NCBI RefSeq assembly: GCF_022201045.2
Contig: NC_068559.1
Coordinates: forward strand, 3,880,501-3,944,500
From: Citrus sinensis
Taxonomy: Eukaryota; Streptophyta; Magnoliopsida; Sapindales; Rutaceae
Direction: 5' to 3'
DNA: 64,000 bases
In this document: positions 58,812-64,000 of the stretch, piece by piece
Numbering within the stretch: the stretch's first letter is position 1
Layout: every line of letters begins with the position of its first letter
Translations under genes and position numbers: made by a program
The notes under the pieces: model-generated
Seen by the model: only the letters and a program-made list of their open reading frames with translations
What the model was told of the DNA's origin: nothing
Databases searched by the model: none

Positions 58812-61421
58812 TCAGACATTCTCTGCAGCATCTTTTTTAGACTCTTCCACACTCTGTGCCGCAGCCAACTTCTCAGTGGCCAATCTTTCCTCCAGCGCTC
58901 TAGCCCCCCTTTCTCTGCAAAGCAGTGGGATAAATCAGAAAGAAACTAAAAACCCTTTGTTTTCCCTCATAATGACTTAACCCTCTATACCTTCTTTCGA
59001 TGTTAGCCAAAAATCTGGAAAGGTTTAGTTGCTTTATACTTTTTGTTGGTGACTGTTAGTTTTAGTACTGTAGTTATTGTTATTGACAAAGTTACACACT
59101 AGTATTGTTGCAGCTGCTGTGTCTTGAACAAACTCGTTACAGCTGTGTCTTGTACAAACTCATTGCAATCTCAAATAATTTCTTGATCCCCTTTTTCCAA
59201 CTAGGCTTAAAACCCGTTTTCCATTTTTCTACCAACCTCGGAGCTATTTTGACATATGACCTAAAGACTAAAGTTGGCTTCATGTAAAAACCAGCCCTTT
59301 TATGAATTGAGACATAAACATTGACATTTTGTTTTACTTGCACATGCAATCGATGTAATAAAACATAATGAGACAAGGAATTACCTTCTCCTAGATGCCT
59401 CAATGGGGTCTGAACCAGGCAATGATGCACCTCCCAAAGTATAACCGTGATCATCACCAGATGTTTCAGTTCTTCTTCCACACAACATCCGATGAAATAT
59501 TGATGCGATTGGATCTATGACTGGTCTGCTTGCCAAACAAGAAACACTTAGATTGACATTTAATTTAAAGAATTAAAACAAACTTGTTATTTGTGAGATA
59601 AAGATACTAATGAGAACGAATTAAAGTACCTAATAAATTCAGGAAAGAATGAAGAGAATGCAAAATCATCGCTGGGGTCACCACTAAGTTTTGTTTCTGG
59701 TTTTTTCTGCAGGTATCTAAGGTAAATCCAGCCCATATATGTACCAAATATTAAAGTAGGAAGGTATGCTGCTGACTCTGCTGTAAAGAAGCTTATGGCA
59801 ATGGACAGCAAGAGCATAAGAGATGGCAACCACTGCAAAGGAATGGAAAGAGCAACAAGATTAGGATGTGAAGGACATCTCCTCAACTCCCACAGATTCA
59901 AATTGAAAGATAAGATTAAATAAATTAGTTAAAAAGGTGAGCACCTTTGCTTTTATTTTCAATAAATACAGCTCCTGGTCAGGTACAATCTGCTTGATGC
60001 CGACCAAGAATCCTGCAAGGACCCCCTGGAAGCCAGAAAGCGGCATGTAGCTATCACAAATAGAAAAGAGAATCAGCAATTACAAGGGTAGAGAACAAGG
60101 AAAAATAATAAAAAAGGGATAATCCATAAATAAATTACAATAACTGGTTTGAATCCTTAAAACATAAATTGATATGCAACTGGTGACAATCATTTTATTA
60201 AATGAAAATATTCCCAATGCACAGTTTGTTGTGGGTGATTTTCAATATCTTGTTTATTTATTTCTCAGCCACCAGAATGAGTTAAAGTCTGGTGAAAGCA
60301 GCAGGAAGAGAAAAGTAAAACAAAAAAGAAGACGAAATGTGATTCTAAATCATAAGCAGTGGAAGCAAAATGGTAACGCTTACAGGTAGGTTTCCAGCCT
60401 TGTTATGTAGTACAAGGCAACGGCAGTAATGAAAATGCATAAAGAAGTAAGAAAGTTCACTATAAAAATGAACTTCAGGAACTCCTTAGAACCCCATACA
60501 GGTTCAAGCAACTTCCCCATGAAAAGGAGACCAAGAGTGCTGACCACCACCTAAGGAAACTACTGATCATCAGTAAATGAAAGATATTTAATACAAGAAA
60601 CCTACGTAAATTTCTTCACATCAAAAGAAGGTTGTACCCCATGAACTGTTTGCTCAATATAACCAGCAGTTAAGAGGTTCCAAGCAAAAGGAATTGTCCT
60701 GCACAAAGTATTTAGACATCAATTAATATCCCATTGCTCCCCATCTCCTTAGTCGGATTTTCTTTTTCACCTTCAGGTTAAATCACAAAATCACTCTTCT
60801 AACTAAAAATCAAAAGAAAAAGATATGCAAATTTACATTTGAAGAGAAATATAAATACACTGTCACACAGAGCAGGACCTGAAATTAAATTTGAAGATCT
60901 TTGGTTCATACATAGCAATTTTCCCGTGATCATGTGAAAAACAATTAGGTTAGCACAAATCAAAACTTAACGATTTGCAAAGAAGCTCCATTGCATACAT
61001 TTTTTCAACTATCACCTGACCCAAACACTACGGCACATTAAGCAAGCATTGACAACTGAGGTAAAGTTGACTCTTAATTTTAATTTAATAAGTCAATTTA
61101 GAATAATTAAAAGCCTAAATTCAAGAAAATGAAGAGATCAAAAATTGAAATTACCTAGCAGGAATTAAAGCAAGAACACTGACGGATGCAGGCAAAAGCT
61201 GAACTAAAATGTGACCGCCAACAAGCACCACTGCTAGACCTTTGCACAGTTTAGTGAATCCAGTAAACAACAAGCTCCCGCCCTGAAAACAATGAATAAA
61301 TAATTACAAAAACAAAACGATTCTAAAATTGCAGTAACGAAATAGTGTATTTTCAAAAAAATTTCGAGGATCTGATAGTGCGTTAGCGCGAGAGAGGGAG
61401 ATTTACTGCCGGCGAACTCAT
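58812..61421 (-). CDS. RBL19: Rhomboid-like/TMEM115 membrane protein (RBL19 type)
   Basis: Minus-strand exons: 61421-61407, 61282-61155, 60698-60638, 60550-60384, 60050-59945, 59832-59630, 59525-59385, 58914-58812 (924 nt, 307 aa), all GT-AG. The first exon codes only MSSPA. Several hydrophobic segments are seen (LAVVLVGGHILVQLLP, FIFIVNFLTSLCIFITAVAL, LMLLLSIAISFF), with family landmarks RTIPFAWNLLTAGY, GKLLEPVWGSKEFLKF, MPLSGFQGVLAGFLVGIKQ and LPTLIFGTYMGW. After the membrane part comes a cytosolic tail with GDPSDDFAFSSFFPEFIRPVIDP and RRRERGARALEERL. This matches the DUF1751/TMEM115 family, including Arabidopsis At3g07950. Rhomboid catalytic Ser-His are not evident, so it is probably a pseudoprotease; animal TMEM115 acts at the Golgi. 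It is convergent with the E2 gene. Confidence 0.92.
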
Positions 61422-61639
61422 GATTGGACGGTGACCGTTGATTTGGAGATGAACGCCGATGATCTACTGAGTTGTGATTTGCTGATTTTCAAAGGAAAAA
61501 CACAATTTAAAAAATTAAAATTAAAATGAAGGTCGTTTGTACGGTTTTCCAGATCGCGAAAGGCGAGCGGAGAGAGTGAGGAATTTAAAGTCCGTGAATT
61601 GTCTTCACGTAGACGTTTTGTTTTTTTTTTCAATTTTCA

Positions 61640-62600
61640 TTATTTCTATTTTATATCTGAAGTCAAGTGACACCTAAATAAAATAAAATTGCGCATCAAT
61701 TTTATTAATTTAAGATCTATATAAAATTATAATTTATACGTTTTTAGAAGATTTTAACAAAATAAAATATTTTTAAAAATAATTATCATTACTACTGATA
61801 ACTCAATCGAAGTCTCTGTTTCCAATTACCTCCAAATCTAATAAAAGGTAATAATTTTTTTTTTCTTCCCAAAAAATATTATGTACGTTACAAAATTAGT
61901 TTTAAGATGGTCTGATTATCCTCATGGATTGTTTGAAACAGACATTCTCTCTTATTGCCCGTTCAGAGTTTGATTTTAAATGCGTTTCTGAAGAAAGAAA
62001 AAGAAAATTATTAAAATCATTTATAGGAGTCACATACGATAATGATGCCCACATCCTGCAGCCATCGACCGCATAACGTGTTTCATGATTTATACATCAA
62101 ATCAAATGAGCATCGAAGGGGGCACTGATGGCATCATTTTAACTGAAAATGAAATTACAAAATACAAATCATATAATTCATATTCGCAAATAACATCATC
62201 TCCATACAGCCCTTATACTCACAATTTTCTGCAACAGAAGGAATTTTTACTGTTGATAGCGAATGATCCAAATTTTTACTGTTTTGAAGGCATTCAATTA
62301 AAAGCCTTTCAGAATTTTACTACCATCAGCTTGAGAATTATCATCAAGTGACTTCGATCGTGCAGTAAGCATTATTATTACTACCATCTGGTCAGCATTA
62401 CCAAACTTCTGAACACAACATATAATCAGACTAATGATTTCTTACGAGCATACAACAAGCTATACTTAATATACATGATTATATACAATCGCCCACGTAC
62501 ATACCTCTCCATGACCCGCAATATAATTTCCTGATTCAGCCTCCAATTTCTCGCAACTTTCTGATATCAATATGGGCAAAGTAGCAGGCCTAGTCTCAAA
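61640..62600. other. Intergenic DNA upstream of the rhomboid-like gene
   Basis: Contains its promoter on the minus strand and possibly the distal 3' untranslated part of the next gene. The open frame at 62085-62351 is not similar to any family I know. Confidence 0.4.
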
Positions 62601-62795
62601 GACTAAAAAATGCCGGTAAAGTTAGGATTCTATCCTCCGATGCAAGGGTTAGAATTATGTATTGGGGCAGTTGCTGGCAACCATTGATACCATCTTTGGC
62701 TATCTTCTTATCAAGTTTCTTTCTGGAATAGGCCATAACTATCTTTTACTTAAACTACAACGAAAATGTTTGCATCTCTTTTACTTTTGAAGGAA

Positions 62796-64000
62796 CTAAG
62801 AGTTTGAGGCACTGATTGCAAATCGCTTGGGAGCTAATACTGGGCCCAAGTAGGCTTCAGATAAAGAGACTAACATTCTCTGACAAGCGAGAGCTGAAGC
62901 TTTGACAAGCATAACAAATGCAGCCCAGCATAACCTCAGCATCAATACTGGATCTCTCCTCACAGGATCAAGAATCTTTGAAAAAATTACTTTGAGCCGC
63001 CTGTCTTTCAAGAAAGATTGGTAATCATAAATGGTTGCGGATAATCCGGAAGATGGCTCTAACTCTCTTTTATCAGACCCCCCGGCTACCCTTAGTTGGG
63101 AACTACGAGTAACTGGAATGCCTCTTCCAAGAGCTTCACACATCCATTGGTACAGAGCATCAGCAATGACCCTGCATAGTTCATGGCGAAAGAAGCTTGC
63201 TTCTTTGGAAACAAAGGCTCTGATCAATGAAGCTCCATCCTATTCACCAAAAGGTACAGTGAGAACCAAATTTGAAATGCATAAACTATGAAAATGGCTA
63301 GTTCCTGCTAGTGGAGAATAGCATGGTGCTTCATGCCAATTCACCCTCCATCACATCGTAATAGAATGAAATCATGAATTTTCCTTGAAAGCAAACCACG
63401 TAATGGAACATAAAAATTAGCTACAGACTGAAAACAATTCCATTTACGTATGTGTATAAAACAAACAAGCTAATGCCTCCCAAATGTACAATAAATCAAA
63501 CAAGCTAATGCCTCCTAAGTTTCTTCAAAATAACTCTAAATTTGTTCTAAATTTGTTCCAAGTGTCAGATTGAAGAAGCAACCAATGGCTACAAGCCTTG
63601 GCATACTTAACCACTGGGAATTAAGATCACAGTGACTAAAAGGTATACGATAGTAATAAATATTCTTTTAAATAGAAGAGGTTCAGCTTAAAGGCGCTCA
63701 CTGATTTCATTTTCTTTAAAATAACTATAAATTTATTCAAGTGTCAGTTTGAAGAAGCAACCAATGGCTACAAGCCTTGGCATACATATACTTAACCACA
63801 GGGAATTAAGATCATAGTGACTAAAAAGTATATTATAGTAATAAATATTTTTTTTAAATAGAAGAGGTTCAGCTTAAAGGCACTCACTGCTGTCATTAAG
63901 AGCCTTCTTAGCACGACACCATCGTTAGTTCGTAAAAGCCTCAAGACCAAATTCGCAGCATCAAAAACACCAACTCTATTAGGTAAATAGTCAAGAGTTG
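62796..64000 (-). CDS. 3' end of a probable chloroplast ABC1-type kinase gene, cut by the window
   Basis: Two coding parts on the minus strand: 64000-63888 (incomplete at the window edge) and 63239-62796, joined across a GT-AG intron in phase 0. The first reads TLDYLPNRVGVFDAANLVLR then RLLMTA. The last exon reads DGASLIRAFVSKEASFFRHE, then RELEPSSGLSATIYDY, and ends APKRFAISASNS. This resembles the C-terminal tail of plant plastid ABC1 (aarF/UbiB-type) atypical kinases, which control prenylquinone metabolism. The kinase motifs would lie outside the window, so this naming rests on memory of the tail only. That it is a real coding gene is much more certain. The intron contains a tandem duplication. 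Confidence 0.55.
63461..63519. repeat. Short repeat AAACAAGCTAATGCCTCC, two copies
   Basis: The 18-bp motif occurs near 63463 and again near 63498 in the intron of the truncated gene, immediately before the larger tandem duplication. Confidence 0.85.
63520..63897. repeat. Tandem duplication (about 185 bp x 2) covering an exon-intron junction
   Basis: Copy A (about 63520-63708) and copy B (about 63709-63897) share TGAAGAAGCAACCAATGGCT, TACAAGCCTTGGCATAC and AGAAGAGGTTCAGCTTAAAGG in order with few changes. Copy B includes the true 5' splice site (minus strand GCA then GTGAGTGCC at 63888). Copy A carries a matching but altered site (minus strand TCAGTGAGCGCC) inside the intron. Confidence 0.9.

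Noticed and set aside
62085..62351. 88-codon plus-strand open frame between two minus genes
   Set aside because: No family resemblance, no splice or promoter context, composition like non-coding DNA.

Overview
This is nuclear plant DNA from a eudicot. It is AT-rich, the genes are split by many short AT-rich introns, and every recognisable protein has a close Arabidopsis-type relative. From memory the protein sequences look like Citrus or other Sapindales, but nothing in the window proves the genus. All exon boundaries were read by eye from splice sites, reading phase and family conservation. All six complete gene models close in frame with a stop.

Layout. (1) 0.95-9.7 kb, minus: a POWERDRESS-type SANT-domain co-repressor (1763 aa, four coding exons plus a 5'UTR intron). 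(2) 9.7-18.0 kb: no intact gene; it holds a decayed RNase H-like retroelement fragment, a 47-bp tandem repeat and a small GC-richer patch with ACGTG cores. (3) 18.7-22.8 kb and 32.3-35.9 kb, plus: two serine carboxypeptidase-like genes (SCPL27-like and SCPL25/26-like) with the same nine-exon structure. They are separated by a MITE and by a 6.26-kb PIF/Harbinger-type element (24581-30840) that carries decayed Myb-like and DDE transposase genes and is itself interrupted by a 985-bp hAT-type element. (4) 37.5-39.0 kb, plus: a tetraspanin of the TET5/TET6 type with a 76-bp AG microsatellite just before its start codon. (5) 39.7-50.6 kb: gene-poor DNA with two hAT-type non-autonomous elements bounded by perfect 8-bp target duplications, two long hairpins, a 150-bp direct repeat and a decayed plastid-type 23S rRNA fragment. 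(6) 51.0-54.5 kb, plus: a clade V MLO gene (MLO2/6/12 type, the class linked to powdery mildew susceptibility). (7) 55.7-57.9 kb, plus: an E2-C type ubiquitin-conjugating enzyme (UBC19/20). (8) 58.8-61.4 kb, minus: a rhomboid-like/TMEM115 protein (RBL19 type), convergent with the E2. (9) 62.8-64.0 kb, minus: the 3' end of a further gene, probably a chloroplast ABC1-type kinase, cut by the window edge, with a tandem duplication covering its last 5' splice site.

The genes do not form one pathway; this is ordinary plant gene order. The most notable points are the paired SCPL genes with exactly conserved exon lengths, two GC-AG introns (SCPL27 intron 7 and MLO intron 3), the nested transposons, the duplicated splice-donor region and the plastid rRNA insertion. 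I found no CRISPR array, no intact tRNA or rRNA gene, and nothing I can call a new biological system.
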